DNA from: Ricordea florida
Taxonomy: Eukaryota > Cnidaria > Anthozoa > Corallimorpharia > Ricordeidae
Reading direction: 5' to 3'
Length of the DNA: 64,000 nucleotides
Assembly (NCBI GenBank): GCA_949710005.1
Contig: OX453275.1
Coordinates: forward strand, 7,498,481 to 7,562,480
Part shown: one piece after another, positions 34,682 to 46,768 of the stretch
Layout: each line of letters begins with the position of its first letter
How positions within the stretch are numbered: the stretch's first letter is position 1
Made by a program: the position numbers and the translations under genes
Notes under the pieces: generated by a model
Databases searched by the model: none
What the model was told of the DNA's origin: nothing
What the model saw: the letters and a program-made list of their open reading frames with translations, nothing else

Positions 34682-34925
34682 CAATAACATATGTACATGG
34701 TTAGACTTTCCGGTCTTCTCGGTTAAGGACGATAAACCGTAGGTCCCGTCTCACAACCCTTGTTTGCATAACGTGGTGGAACGTTAAAAACCCACACATT
34801 GTTCGCAAAGAGTATGGGACGTAGCTCCCGGTGTTGTGGTATGGCCTTTGTGAATGTAAATTCACATACGCATATTCTGAACGAGCTTGTACAGCATTAC
34901 ATGTATGAATAAATTATTGATTGAC
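34564..34925 (+). mobile_element. tRNA-derived SINE, plus orientation
   Basis: The A box ATTAGCTCAGT is at 34570-34580 and the B box GGTCGTGAGTTCGAAACTC at 34609-34627. A body follows with GACGATAAACCGTAGGTCCC and CGTTAAAAACCCACACATTG, and the end is AATAAATTATTGATTG. This is the layout of a tRNA-head SINE with a LINE-type tail. Confidence 0.75.
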
Positions 34926-34929
34926 AGAT

Positions 34930-37890
34930 CATTGACAGGAGACTCGTGGGAGTCTGTTGGTATTATTCTGAAAATTACACAACATTGTCTCTCTGATTAT
35001 ATTTTCAAATATTCCTTACGTCATTAGAAGACGATAGCTAACTTTAGATTTTAATTTGCTTCTCAAAGGTCGGATAACGAGGTAAACACAATAACTTCCG
35101 AAAGTGCAAGTTTGATGTTACCGGTTAATTCCCGTTTTTCTGACGAAAAAGCCCAACTCAACAATTCTATAACTTATTTATTTGGTTGAATAACAATTCT
35201 TGAAAGAATTTCCCGAAGCGTAATTTTCGTTATGTGAAGCCAAATTCTCAGACACCGCATAATACTTGATAACTTAACAATAAGCACGTGACTCGACTGT
35301 GACTTTTATTCCTTTTGGACATCGCATGTATCACGAACAAAAAACAGTGGAAACTGAATTTGCGCCTAAATTCTCGCATATGTTTTCTGCTTTCCTTTGC
35401 TAACAAACCAAGGGGAAAACTAGGGGCCCATTGGTCTCCTGGGAGAACCTTGGGGATGAAACAATAAACGAAAATCTGATCGTCTTCACGATTAACGTGA
35501 ACGAGTCTTCAATGTTAGCTTGCTGCAAACCTGTTCCTGGAATGACCTAAGGCTAAATTGATTTAGCTCACTTTGACGGCTGTTCTCTTCAGGCTGAAAC
35601 ATCATTAAAAGACGCTAAAAAAGTTTTACTTTCTCGTCATAGCGACCATAAATTTTAAAATCTGTTAAAAAACTCAGATTCAGCTTCAGACGATCTTTAT
35701 CTGGTGACAACGTCTTGAAGACTAAAGCATCTCGGGGGTGTTTACCGGGGTGACTTTCACCCAGGCGCAAGTTCGCTCTGGTTTCCTCTTGTGGCTCTGT
35801 ATTTATTTTCATGGTACCAACAGGAAAAATTCACGAAGGAGTGAGTCATACTGGCGCGACTTCACCCAGGTGTTTATGAGGGTCCTGAAGGTATAAAATG
35901 GAATTGGCCGGGCTTACTCTGGGAAAATGGGATTTAACTCACTGGTTTACTCGAGTTGAAACCATTTACAGTTAAAACCCTATAAAAATGGAATCCTCAG
36001 GACCGACTGTATTGAAGAGGTTGTATGGAGTGGGGAGGGAGCAAGAATTTTTCATCCCCTGTATGTAGAGCGTTTTCAAGCTTATGTAGAATTTCTTTAC
36101 GACCCGACCGTTTCCATGAAATAACCCAGCCCTCTCCCCTTGGTAAAGGATTAAGCCCCTTAAAACAATTCATTGCAAATTTGTCTGAAGCATTACAGAT
36201 ACAAGGTAACTGATGTGAATTATAGCGGAGCTCCACAGTGGCTCGAAGAAAAATCTATTTAAATCTATTTAATAAGGGCTTTGAAGTCAATTTTGGCAGC
36301 AATGTTAGGCCAAAACATGTCAGGAGTACGGAATAAATGAAACAAAAAGAGTAAGAGAGTTTTATTACCATTCTGAGCAGAAAATAGTGATAGCTAATAT
36401 TCCATAATACTGTTGTCATTGCATATGTTTACACCAATGAACCTGGGAAACCTGTGATCACTACAACTCAGCCAATGGTTTCCGACTATTGGCTAACGTT
36501 ACCCAAAGTTAGCAAAAAAAGCGGATCTTCCTCTGTGCCTGGACGCGTCATCTTATCAGAGCTATTTCAGGTTAAAATTGAACAGAAAAGGCTTCTAAAC
36601 AGAAGGGTCACTGCTTTTCTTTCACCACCATCGATGGTGGGCGTAGGCTCTTTTGTCTTCCGCTCGCCTGTGCAGCGCCTGTTTCTTTTTTATCGCAGTG
36701 CCCTGAGAAAAAGATTAATACAACGAACTTTGGAAACCTTCATTATTTTGGAAAATTTTTATTCCAAAACATGACTGTTAGTTACGAGTAGTGATAGAGG
36801 TCATAGATAGAGGTCACTGTGCTGTATTTTTTCTTCCCTGTCAACGCCGCAAATCAGTTCCCTTACTTCTTAGCACAACACTCCAATCAAGCTGGGAGTG
36901 ATCATCCTGTTATTATCACGCTGCCTTTTTCGCTGATCCATACCTGCTAGCGGACGAAAGATGGCCTTTTTGATCGCGAAGAAACAAAATCCAGCTCACC
37001 ATTGTTATGTCTGCTGCACGAATCCAATGTGGCGTATACGTATAACAAGTGAAGCGTGGCTTTTACGATTTAAGACATTATCTATAAAAAAGCAGTACTT
37101 TAAAGCCCATAATGCTAAAAAAAACTCGAGTCTGAGACTTACCTCATATTTGAACGCATCTAGAAGTTCTGTAGCCAGTTTTTCGAATTGGATTGGTTCT
37201 ACTTTTTCTTCACTTGCAGCTAGTAGCTGAATTGCGGAGGAACCAGAGAGTGAGATCGGACATCGGCATATAGAAGGCGCCTCTGGTAGCCGCCTCAGTC
37301 TATAGATGATCTCACCCAACCTGCCCAGACCAATGACGACACGAGTCAGCTAGACCATGACACCGGAAACACGCCCTACTCTTTTCGAACAGTGCCATGG
37401 GTTCTTTTACGTCCCACATTTACGAATCAATTATATCAACAAAAGGTGTAAATGTAGATTGCGTGACACTTTAAAATAATAGAGCATTCATTGCCTGTCA
37501 CATGATTAAGTAAAATAAGGTTTATTATTTCACTCATCGCCACGAAGTTATTTTTTGTTATGTGGGTGTGGAGAATACGGCAAAAGAATTGAAGTTTCTT
37601 GGTCTCCTGAACTGCATGGTTGCATCTTTGAGTCATCGGCACGGTGGGACCGATATGTAAGTTACGTTACAACTTTTCTTCTTTTCGTATTTAGATCAGT
37701 TATACTTCTGTGGTACTTAAGCTTCATTTAGATTACGTGGCGTTAGGATCATGGAGCATTTTTATCGTTAGATTTAATCACTCAGCCCTGAATAGGTTGC
37801 GTATAGATGTATATTATATTACTTTATATTACGTTTTTGCGGGCCCAAGAGAGGCACGCAACCCTAATTTTGACAGTGACCAGCGGATGG
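34930..37890. other. Region without a supported gene
   Basis: No domain-bearing frame is seen. A minus-strand segment at 37144-37225 (encoding LLAASEEKVEPIQFEKLATE, then a GTAAGTCTC donor) looks exon-like, but neither the partner exons nor the identity could be found. Confidence 0.35.
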
Positions 37891-37959
37891 CGTTTTACGC
37901 GTGCGCGCCACGTTAATAACAGGCAAGCACAAAGCTGAAGTTGAAAATTTTGTTCTTCC

Positions 37960-38640
37960 ACTACGAACGATCGGAATGCGAAATATGTGTCAATCACGAC
38001 AGTTTGTCGTAACACCGGATAAGAAAAATCTGTTCTCCAAGAACGATAAGAATGCGAAAAATGAGTCAATCTCACAATGCGATAAATGAGTCAATCTCAA
38101 CAGTTTGTCACATAAGATCGAAGCATGGAAGATTGCAAACGTTACGTTTTGCAGATGTTTTATAGCTGTTGCTTTTGAGATTTGCCGTGATTGCAAAGAA
38201 TGTGTCAATCACCAAAGTTTGTCACCTGAGATCGAGGCTTCTGTCACATGAAAGTCTTTTCCGGCGTTGTTCAAGCGTTGCTTTCGAGAAGGTTTGCTGT
38301 GATATCGACGTTGTCTCGGAAGTTGTCACGATCTTTTTGACTCTGAACATAAGGTGAGTCGAGTTATATCCCACAGTTTTCTCGGCGGTTAATTATTCTG
38401 GTAGAGCCAAATCAATTCAATATTTCAAAGGCATCTATGTTGTTTTAATCAGTTTGAAGCTCTTCGCGCGTGGCACGACCTGTCACTTGGAAGATCGGAG
38501 GACGTTTTGGTAAAGTTGTTAAGGCGATTTTCAGGGGATTTGCTGTGACTTTTAGCGTTGTCTGACAAGTTTTCACGATCTATTTAAATTCACATTGCCG
38601 TGAAGATAAGCGGTGAGTTGCGTTATATTTTATACTGTTA
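37960..38640. repeat. Degenerate tandem repeat, ~120-250 bp units
   Basis: Recurring words appear in the same order: TGTGTCAATCAC..AGTTTGTC, GATCGAAGC or GATCGAGGC, TTGCTGTGA..GTTGTC, and TTTCACGATCT or TGTCACGATCT followed by GGTGAGT. They occur in about three diverged copies between 37960 and 38640. Function is not evident. Confidence 0.5.
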
Positions 38641-39036
38641 ACTTTTCTGGTAAACCACTTTCACTTTTTGAAGGAGCAGTTTGACATGTTTCGATTTACG
38701 GAGCTGATCTACTACAACTTAAGGGCAACCTTCCCAAAAAACTTCCACACGAATGTATTTTGCAATCTAAAATTATACACTCTCGTCCCCGTACTTTCTC
38801 TTAAGTGCATCTAGGCCCGCACTTTCTAACCTGTGGTTACCACTAGTCTACAATATTATGTCTTGACTTTAGTAATTTCTAGTTTCTTTCGTGCGTATAT
38901 GTTTGGTTTCGTGTTTTACCACGTACACATTTGCTTTGTTAGATTCCATCGTAATTAGGATCTTATTTTTCTTTAGTTTACAGATTTAGTTACCAATAAA
39001 CATCGGTACAACGTTTTATCCTGGTTGTTAAACTGT

Positions 39037-39791
39037 TTAATCAAATGGAACTACTGAGTCACACATATTCACTAATTCACAACAACTTGTTACAATCTTA
39101 TCTAGGGTAGTTGCATCCCCATTGCGTACAGTGACAAAATCAATTGGCTGAGTAGCACTCAGAATGCTATATTTCTTGCGAATATTTCCAATGACCCTCT
39201 CTACATGAATCCAAACATTTGCTATCCTACGGGTTTGCTCCACCTCTATTCCACTGAGTTGTTTTTTCCCTTTTGTAAAAGCAGGGATCTTTATTGTAAA
39301 ACAAAATAATCCCACCGACTCTTGGATATCAAACCCCCTGTCTGCAAGAATGACATCCCCTGCATTAAGGTGATCTAGAAGCCCACTACTCTCTGTAAGG
39401 TGCTTGTCACTGACCCTCCCACCCCACCCTTCTGAAATAAAACTCACAGTACCTTGGGGAGTAATACCTATAAGCCTGGATACTTTACAGTATTATGGTG
39501 TTTATATGATGAAAAGGTTTGGGCCCTTGCAAGAGGATTCAAAGGGCGGTCCAGAAATATTTCAAAACAGTCAATAATAACAACACAGTTTGGACAGTGT
39601 TTGCGGAAGTCCATTGGAAGGGTTCTACGAAGGGCATCCCTGTCAGCCCAGATGATCAAAGGTTTAAGCCTATGGTAAAGTACATCCACAACATGCAGAA
39701 ATGTGCGAGACACAGTGGCCTCACTAACACCCCCAACACAGGACGAAATCACTGATTTAATGAGGCTGAAAGCTAACCTAAAGGTTAACAA
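39037..39791 (-). pseudogene. DDE transposase (DDE_Tnp_4 / Harbinger-like type), frameshifted
   Basis: Two minus-strand frames join across a one-base shift near 39450-39470. The first (39791-39468) has SEATVSRTF, an HTH-like region, and [10 protein letters not shown] with the first catalytic Asp. The second (39447-39037) has [14 protein letters not shown] with the second Asp and [16 protein letters not shown] with the Glu. The whole D-D-E set is present but split, and the N-terminus is short, so this copy is probably inactive. Family placement is from motif order. The accessory DNA-binding domain was not found. Confidence 0.75.
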
Positions 39792-39849
39792 ATGATGTGT
39801 TTTGTGGATCCTTAAGTTTTACACGAAAATCCTGAAATGTTCCTTTAAT

Positions 39850-40135
39850 TTGACTTTAATGTACTAATTTAAGTCTTCTTATGAAGCATTTTGTATCAGC
39901 TTTAATTTGTAATTAAAGATGGCCAAAAGGCTTATTTCATAGACTTTAAGCGTGCTGCCCAAATGGCCTTAAAACCGCTTTTAATTCACCTTTAATTCAC
40001 CTTAAATGTTTGATTGTTCATTTAAAGTCTCCTTTAATTGCCATTTAGTGTTACATTAAAGGGTCATAAAATCACATTTAAGTTTTCTTTAAGTCAACAA
40101 AAAATGCCTTAAAGATTTCTTTAGGGTCATGTTTA
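39850..40135. repeat. Low-complexity TTTAAAG/CTTTAAT-rich repeat
   Basis: CTTTAAT, TTAAAG, CCTTAA and their complements recur about every 15-25 bp with inverted arrangement. It may be a non-autonomous element next to the transposase fragment. Confidence 0.45.
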
Positions 40136-40139
40136 ATTT

Positions 40140-43100
40140 TCCTTTTTTTTTGGACTAAGAGTAACATGACCTGTGATAAGAAGTCCTAATAAGAGACCAT
40201 ATGATAAATCTGCTTTACTTCATTGGTAGAAGCTAGGGTGAACGCTTCTTTTTTCATATTTCTTGTTCACATTTTCCCTCACTTATTTCAAACACAACCA
40301 AAGTGGACTGATATTCCATTCTGCATCTTGGCTTTCTTTCAGGAGACAAAAAATGTTGTGAAACCAATTGAAAGATTAAAGTTAACATCACTTTATTCTA
40401 CGTTCAAATGCAGCAAATGACAAATCAGGTCTATTTACATCCTAGCAGGTACAACAGACCCATTTCAGCAGGAAATATAAAAGCATATTGTTCATATATC
40501 ATGTTTTCACATCTATTTAATTATAATATACTTGTATTTGCACTGCTAGTAAAACTGTCATAAGAACTACTATAGATGAAGCTTCACAAAAACACTAATG
40601 TCTCTACACTCTTATGTGTTACTGCTGTGCTGCTTTATTTACCCATGGTTGTTTCAAACTTTGAAGTATTTCCAGAAGAGGTGTAACTCTGTTCTTCCAT
40701 GATCTTATTTTGTCTACAGGCAACCAGACATTTATTAATCACTCTAGCAAGTTGTTGAGAAAAATGTATGCAGACAGCATCAAAAGAATCTGAGCACTTA
40801 ATTGTAATAATTTCTTTTGAGATTAAGTCAAAAACCTTGCTGTAAAACAAGTAAAAACTAATGAAACTAAATCTATTTATACACCGATCAGTGATGCAAG
40901 CAACACAATTATTACACAGGGTTGCCACTAATTGGGATGGAAAATTTATTTCTGCCACAAAAATAAACAATTCCTTTGCAGGAACTTTACAAAATGCATT
41001 ACTTTTGTTAACAAGCAATCTCCACAACCTAATGACTAGCACAAAGTAAAATTCCTCGACTTTTAGGTACATTGAGAATTTCAATGACATCATTTACAAT
41101 TTTTCAACTTTTTCTTAACCTTGAAAAAAAAACAACAAACAAACAAAAAACGTTTTTGCCTGACCATGACAACCCTGTTACTCCTCCGTTAACAGTATTT
41201 GTAGCCAGAGCAATGACAATTGAAACAAGCCATCCAGTTAACATCATCAAATAATTTCCAGTTGGCTTTTGAGTTGTCTCCATTGTATGCCAAAGTTCCT
41301 CTCATAGTGCCACTGCAGTTATACACAAATTAAATTGAAACTAGCCATCAAATTAAAATAAAAATCATTCCCACTTTGCTTGTGACTTATCAGCATTGTG
41401 TGTCACTGCAGTTATACAGCCTTCGAATGAAAAATTTGTCGAAGAATATTAGGCAGTGCATGTTTTTTGCAAAAGTATTTTAGCAGGTACAAAATACAGT
41501 TTATAATAGCTAGTACAAGGCAATGTATGAGCTCTTTGTCATGCTCTTGGCAGTATTGAAAAAGAAATTAGACTTCTTTTCATAAAGCCATTTCTAAGCC
41601 TGTATTTTGCACTTACTAAAATGTCACATTAAATTAATTTTGACAGCCCACTCAGGAAGGCCATGAGGGGTCTCCTCTTCAGACAGGTCACTTGATATTG
41701 TCCTAGGAAGGGTTCTTTACTTAATAGCCAACAACCTTTGGTTGGCCATTCCCATCATCCCCACAGTTGCTCTCCTCACTGCTGCAGCCCTTCCTTTTGC
41801 ATTGGCATCTTGCTACTGAATCACATCAAGGGCAACTGCGTGTCTTGTTTATTTCTGAAAGATAATGGAACCAAGTTGACATCGCTGTGTAACCATGAAG
41901 GGCATTAAATTAACATTTTTGCTGGTAGCCACTTGGCTCTTAAAAATTTCTCAAAGTGGAAACCAATTCCAAAAAGTTGGTTGCCATTTTTAAAGACAAT
42001 GTGATAAAAGATGAGCAAGCAAAATTTGCTTGTGCTACAAAGTGGTCACTATTATGAGTCATATACAACGTTTCAGCAACCTAAATCCATGATGGCGTCT
42101 AGCTATCGATCAAGATGCATGTGCTGTGTTTTGGAAACAAACTTAACAAGGAAGTTTACTGTAGATTTATCTTTGAACATCTACTTAATTCACTATAACT
42201 TAACCCTATTTTAGCCCAACTTTGTCATTTTCCAAAACCATATTCAGAACTACTGCAGGCTCACATGTCTTTTTTCCCTAGAAATGAGTTTCTGTTTGAA
42301 TATGTTGGTATTCTCTTGCACTCTGCACCAAACTACATTGTAACAGAGGGAAGCAACCTGTGTTTAAGTACAGGGACTATTAATTTTTAGTTTGTCATGC
42401 AGGCAATGCAAAATGAAGCCAGCAGTAAAACTGAAACAGCTTGCCCATTGAGTCTCAAGCTTTTTGTAATAGTAAAACAAAACAAATGAGAAAGCTTACA
42501 GGGGATTATCAAGCCTCAAATGAAACTTTCAACAAGCAATTACAATGGCACTTAAATTACACCAACTCTATACCTATCCCTAGGCTTAAGAACTAAAGAC
42601 ACAAACAATACATGTATATTTCTACAGACATAAAGGTTATAATATATACCGTGTGCAAAAGTGAAAAGACTATTACCAGTACTTGTATCTGGGTACCAAA
42701 AAACATATATCATGCAGTGACATCTACAGTATTCCTCCATATATGTACAATGCAGTATAAATTACATGTATATTCTGATGAGCATTAATCAAAGACTCCG
42801 GTTTTGGAAGGATATTGCTATATGCATAATAAATTATAGTTCTTCTATTGAAAAATTGCAGAGACTTACTTTTTCATCAAGGTGAAATCCATTGAAATCC
42901 TCCCTTTTGATCAGGACTCTGTATACCTTCCTGAGAGATCTCTATTAAGCAAACACATGAAAAAAAATAATGTCTGATGTTACAATAGGCTAAACTTCCT
43001 TTGTCAAAGGACTGTTCGCATTGTGCCCCTCCTAACTGGCTCAACCGAAAAAAGGTGCATTTCAGTCAAATTAATTAATTAAAGATAATTATTTAAATGA

Positions 43101-43820
43101 AAATAATTTATGCACAATTTGGGCGCCAAAACGTATTTCATAAACAAAGCCATCGAGAACGAATTTTACGGGTCAATGCATCATGTTCTAATAAGCAGAA
43201 ATTAGTACACAATTATTGTCATGTATATGCCGTATTTGTGTGATTAAAAGGTGCAGTTCTTCTACTTACTCTACAACCGGCGGGAACGGCAATGAGTCTC
43301 TGGCTCGTTATCATCTTCGGAGATTTTCTCCCAGAGAAATGCCTGGAGTTTACCCCTCATTTAACCTTTGCTCAATCCGTTTGAGCACTTCTGCTTGATG
43401 CTTGCTTGTCCTTTCGTTCTCTTGCCGCAGCTTTTCGTTCTCTCCGGCAAGATCACGGTTGCTTTGGATGAGTTTCCAAGAGTACCTAGCGGAGCCGCTC
43501 CTCCAAATACCCGCTCCGCAGACCGTACTGAGCTGGCTGGGAAATTTCCGTTTGAGCCAGAACCTTGCTAGCTTTTTTCTGAAATACCGATAAACGTGCT
43601 CGCATATTGAATTAAAGCATAAAAACTTGCTGGGAAAAGAATGGCATGCTTTATTTCTAGCTGACTGATTCAATAAAATGATTCAATACCCACGCTGGCA
43701 AGTAAGGCGTGTCACTTTTTTTTCATACAAAGACTATTTCACGAGATGCCTCGTTTCCAAACAGTTTATGGGTAAATACAGATTATCGGCATTGTTTGAA
43801 TTATTGTTCTGCCGTCACTT
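40140..43820. other. AT-rich region without a supported gene
   Basis: Open frames at 40635-41093 (minus) and 43350-43673 (minus) are the longest. The latter ends in a Glu/Lys-rich stretch ([15 protein letters not shown]) next to a donor-like GGGTAAAC and could be an exon of a coiled-coil protein, but I cannot place it in a gene. Confidence 0.35.
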
Positions 43821-43824
43821 TAAG

Positions 43825-45054
43825 GAGTCTGGGTTTTGGTCGAGTGTCGAGTGTCGAGGGTAACATGTCGAGGGTCGAGGGTCCCATGTCGAGGGTAGTT
43901 AAAGAAGGAACCAAATAATAATAAATATTAATAAATATTTAAAATTCTTTAAAAATAATTTAAAATAACTACGAAAATAGAAGAAATAAAGAACGTGCGC
44001 TCCACGATAGAGGCTGCAGCGACAGCAGCGAATCACCCTGGTTGCGATCAATGCGTCTGAAAAAGCGTTGACAGTTCGGAAGGAAGCATCACTAATACTC
44101 AAACGCCAAGAGAAAGCCGTAAACGTAACCGCGAAACGCGGAAAGAAAAAGCTCACATACGTGACAGTAGCAACGGCAATTACGGTAGAGCCAGAAAGCG
44201 TCAACGCTTTGTCGAAAAGGCCGCCATGTAAGTGATAGTAAAAAAATCTCAGGAATCTATTGCCATACAACAGAGATGACAAACAGACAATGACAAACAG
44301 TTCATGCTTGTACGTGAACTATTGTTCTTGAGTTAATTGACCACCACAACCCTTTACAATAAAAATTCGACATTATGTGAGCCACTTAATGTTCGCGTCA
44401 AGTTATGTTTGCGACAGTTATTGTTCGCGTCACTTTAATTTCGCGATTTTTTTATGTATCGCGAAATACACCGAAAATACTCAAGAACAAGTAAAAGGAA
44501 AGCACGTGTTGATGGAACTTGAGAGTACGTGTGGGAGTTACCGCGCAGATTTGAAAGGCTTTTTGTTTTATCTGAGACTACTTTCCATCGATAGTTGTCA
44601 AAATAATTGAATAACTTATCTTAGGTTTCATTGCGCAACAGGCCGCACCCAGTGGTTGATTTCCCGGGTTATTTTCGCACAAACCATGGTCAAGTAACCT
44701 CGAATTGAACACAGTCACTAAACTTACCACCGGTGGAAGGTTGCTATCAAATAATTCTCTTTAAGTTTGTCTTGTTTTTATCCGTGAGAACTGATACAGC
44801 GGTAATTGTTGTTATGGATCTGTCAACGCTTTTTCAGACGCATTGATCGCAACCAGGGTGATTCGCTGCTGTCGCTGCAGCCTCTATCGTGGAGCGCACG
44901 TTCTTTATTTCTTCTATTTTCGTAGTTATTTTTAATTATTTTTAAAGAATTAATATGTTATTTATTATTATTTGGTTCCTTTTCTAACTACCCTCGACAT
45001 GGGACCCTCGACCCTCGACATGTTATCCTCGACACTCGACCAAAACCCAGACTC
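43825..45054. mobile_element. 1.23-kb inverted-repeat element, copy 1
   Basis: The ends are GAGTCTGGGTTTTGGTCGAG at 43825 and its complement ending at 45054. The arms are about 240 bp (43825-44074 and 44820-45054) and contain GTCGAGGGTCGAGGGTCCC and CTGCAGCGACAGCAGCG. The centre has no convincing gene; a 77-codon frame there only repeats because the element repeats. A second copy in opposite orientation begins at 62853. Confidence 0.85.
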
Positions 45055-45720
45055 TGATATAACAGTACATGACTGATGCTAATGCTAATAACTACTTAAT
45101 GTTTGTATTTCGATTCTTGACAAATGAGTCATTTAGTGAGGTATTTGATTTCAAAATTATCCAGAATAATTGACGACGATGTCAATGACATTCGATGTAT
45201 TCTGATAGCTCGAACTCGAACATTTTTCGCCAATACCTTCCCGCACTGTTTTTCTGCAGAACACTAAAACATTTTAGACTGCTGCTTTTTATGTTTACAC
45301 TCCTCGAATAAACGTCAAACCACCGTTCTCTATCTGTTTCTCCACTACCTCTTCTCTTTTGTGTATTTCTACAGTGTATTTCTACAGGGCAAGCACTGTC
45401 TTTCCCTGGTAAAATTCGACTGACGTCGTTCTGCTGACCTCGACTAAGCATTATCAGCAGGGTTTATTTATTTGAAGTCTTTTAATTCACATTCCAAAAT
45501 TGGGGTGGAAATTTCACTCTATAGTTACACATATCAGTCGGCGATTTTTGTGACTCGAACGGCGACAATTCATATAAATATTAGTCTGGGCGAACAAAAC
45601 TGTGGTCTAAATCGAGTTTGAACCCCGTTCTCACCCCGAACGTTTTAACTGCTCTTACAATACCTGGGATGAAAACACATTTCCCACCAACTATAGAACT
45701 GATTTAGAAGTTTCTTTAAA
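45055..45720. other. Flank between copy 1 of the 1.23-kb element and the Polinton
   Basis: There is no supported gene. A minus-strand frame of 89 codons at 45182-45451 has an ATG but no recognisable domain. Confidence 0.4.
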
Positions 45721-45728
45721 CAGCGGCT
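45721..45728. repeat. Left border direct repeat (target-site duplication)
   Basis: CAGCGGCT occurs here and at 61446-61453, directly at the outer edge of the inverted repeats. Polintons usually make a 6-bp duplication, which fits within this 8-bp match. The exact register is ambiguous because the element tips (TGATG/CATCA) overlap it. Confidence 0.75.
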
Positions 45729-46189
45729 GATGTTATAAAACGGGGATCCTGGCACATTTTCCATTAAGATTTCATTACGATTTCATTAAGATTGAAATAC
45801 GCGCGGGGCTGGCACATTTTGATTATATTAGCAAAGATTTAGCAAAGTACATGTCGGATGATTGGGTGGGCGGGCGGTTACCTCTGTGAAATTGTTTAGT
45901 TTCTGATAATCAATAATGAGTGTAGGTAGATTGCCGCCAAGCCGATACAAAGCCGGTACAAAGCTGTTATTGGTCAGAGCACAAAGCCGATACAAAAAAC
46001 TATATGAAATTTGTGATGGCCGGGATCCGGCACATTTTATGAAACTGATACTGCGCCTATGTGATGCCCATAAAATTTGATGATGAGGATCTGGCACATT
46101 TTAAAAATGATTTTCAAAAGAAATAAAAATACCCATTTAAAAAGAAGAATTATTATACAAATGGAACAACAATTACGAAGATTAAATGT
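45729..46189. repeat. Polinton left terminal inverted repeat
   Basis: The repeat runs from GATGTTATAAAACGGGG to GATTAAATGT, where it parts from the right copy. Base-by-base reading against 61446-60986 shows no difference. It contains four direct copies of GGCACATTTT (45751, 45811, 46029, 46093), a CAAAGCCGATACAAA-type repeat near 45930-45990, and the start codon plus ten codons of the inward gene. Confidence 0.9.
46136..46141 (+). promoter_or_regulatory. TTTAAA motif upstream of the left terminal gene (within TIR)
   Basis: CCCATTTAAAAAGAAG ends 19 nt before the ATG at 46161. The same sequence in the right TIR precedes the polymerase start, so both genes share it. Confidence 0.45.
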
Positions 46190-46754
46190 GCTTCAACTAA
46201 AATTTATTGCTAAAGAGTTGAAAATTAAAGGAAGGTCTAGAATGTTTAAAGATAATTTAATTAATGAGTTGGAAAAATTTATAGATGTGGATATTGATAA
46301 GTTAATTACAAAAGCTATTATAATGTATAATTATCCTTGTGTACATGGAATTAAAAAATATTTTTGTAAAGAATGCGGAGGATCACAAATATGTATTCAT
46401 GAAAAAATAAAGCATCAATGTAAAAAATGCGTGGGAACACAAATATGTATTCATAGAAAAAGAAAGTGTTACTGTATATTATGTGATGGTTCGCAAATAT
46501 GTGTACACAATAAACAAAAAAGTTTTTGTAAAGAATGCGGAGGATCGCAAATTTGTGAACATGGTAAACAAAAGGCTTCGTGTAAGGAATGTAGAATGAA
46601 AATTAAAAATGAATACAAGATTGCGTGTAAAGAGGCGATTTACAAGGATTTACACGATGAATTAATGAAAGTAGCATGGCACCCAAAAAGAGTTGTGGAT
46701 TGGTGTTATGATATTGAGGAACAAGCAATTTATAATTCTTTACTGGGTGAATAA
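46161..46754 (+). CDS. Polinton Cys/His-repeat (zinc-ribbon-like) protein, 197 aa
   Basis: The ATG at 46161 lies inside the left TIR; a longer reading would need a TTG at 46077. The first ten residues (MEQQLRRLNV) are identical to those of the polymerase at the other end. A SAP-like helix-turn-helix region follows (to about residue 40). From residue 60 to 144 there are five Cys/His units of exact 18-residue period, C-x-H-x6-C-x2-C-x5 (for example CVHGIKKYFCKECGGSQI). Such arrays occur in proteins of large DNA viruses and algae and should bind zinc, with nucleic acid or protein as the likely partner. A Lys-rich C-terminus follows. I do not know its function; an early regulator or TIR-binding protein would fit its location. 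Confidence 0.75.
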   Translation: MEQQLRRLNVLQLKFIAKELKIKGRSRMFKDNLINELEKFIDVDIDKLITKAIIMYNYPCVHGIKKYFCKECGGSQICIHEKIKHQCKKCVGTQICIHRKRKCYCILCDGSQICVHNKQKSFCKECGGSQICEHGKQKASCKECRMKIKNEYKIACKEAIYKDLHDELMKVAWHPKRVVDWCYDIEEQAIYNSLLGE

Positions 46755-46768
46755 TCTTATGTAATTGT

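Noticed and set aside
39037..39791. Active transposase gene
   Set aside because: The catalytic residues are present but split by a frameshift near 39460, and the N-terminus is incomplete.
44377..44610. 77-codon frame, identical to one at 63304-63537
   Set aside because: It is repeated only because the 1.23-kb element is present twice. No family resemblance or coding signature is visible.
45828..46097. 89-codon frame in the left TIR, identical to one at 61078-61347
   Set aside because: The identity is explained by the inverted repeats. The frame runs against the real inward genes and lacks any domain.
46077..46160. 28-residue N-terminal extension of the Cys/His protein (and the same for the polymerase)
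   Set aside because: The frame opens with TTG followed by ATGs in a region with repeats and likely promoter sequence. The ATG at 46161/61014 starts the conserved SAP-like region.
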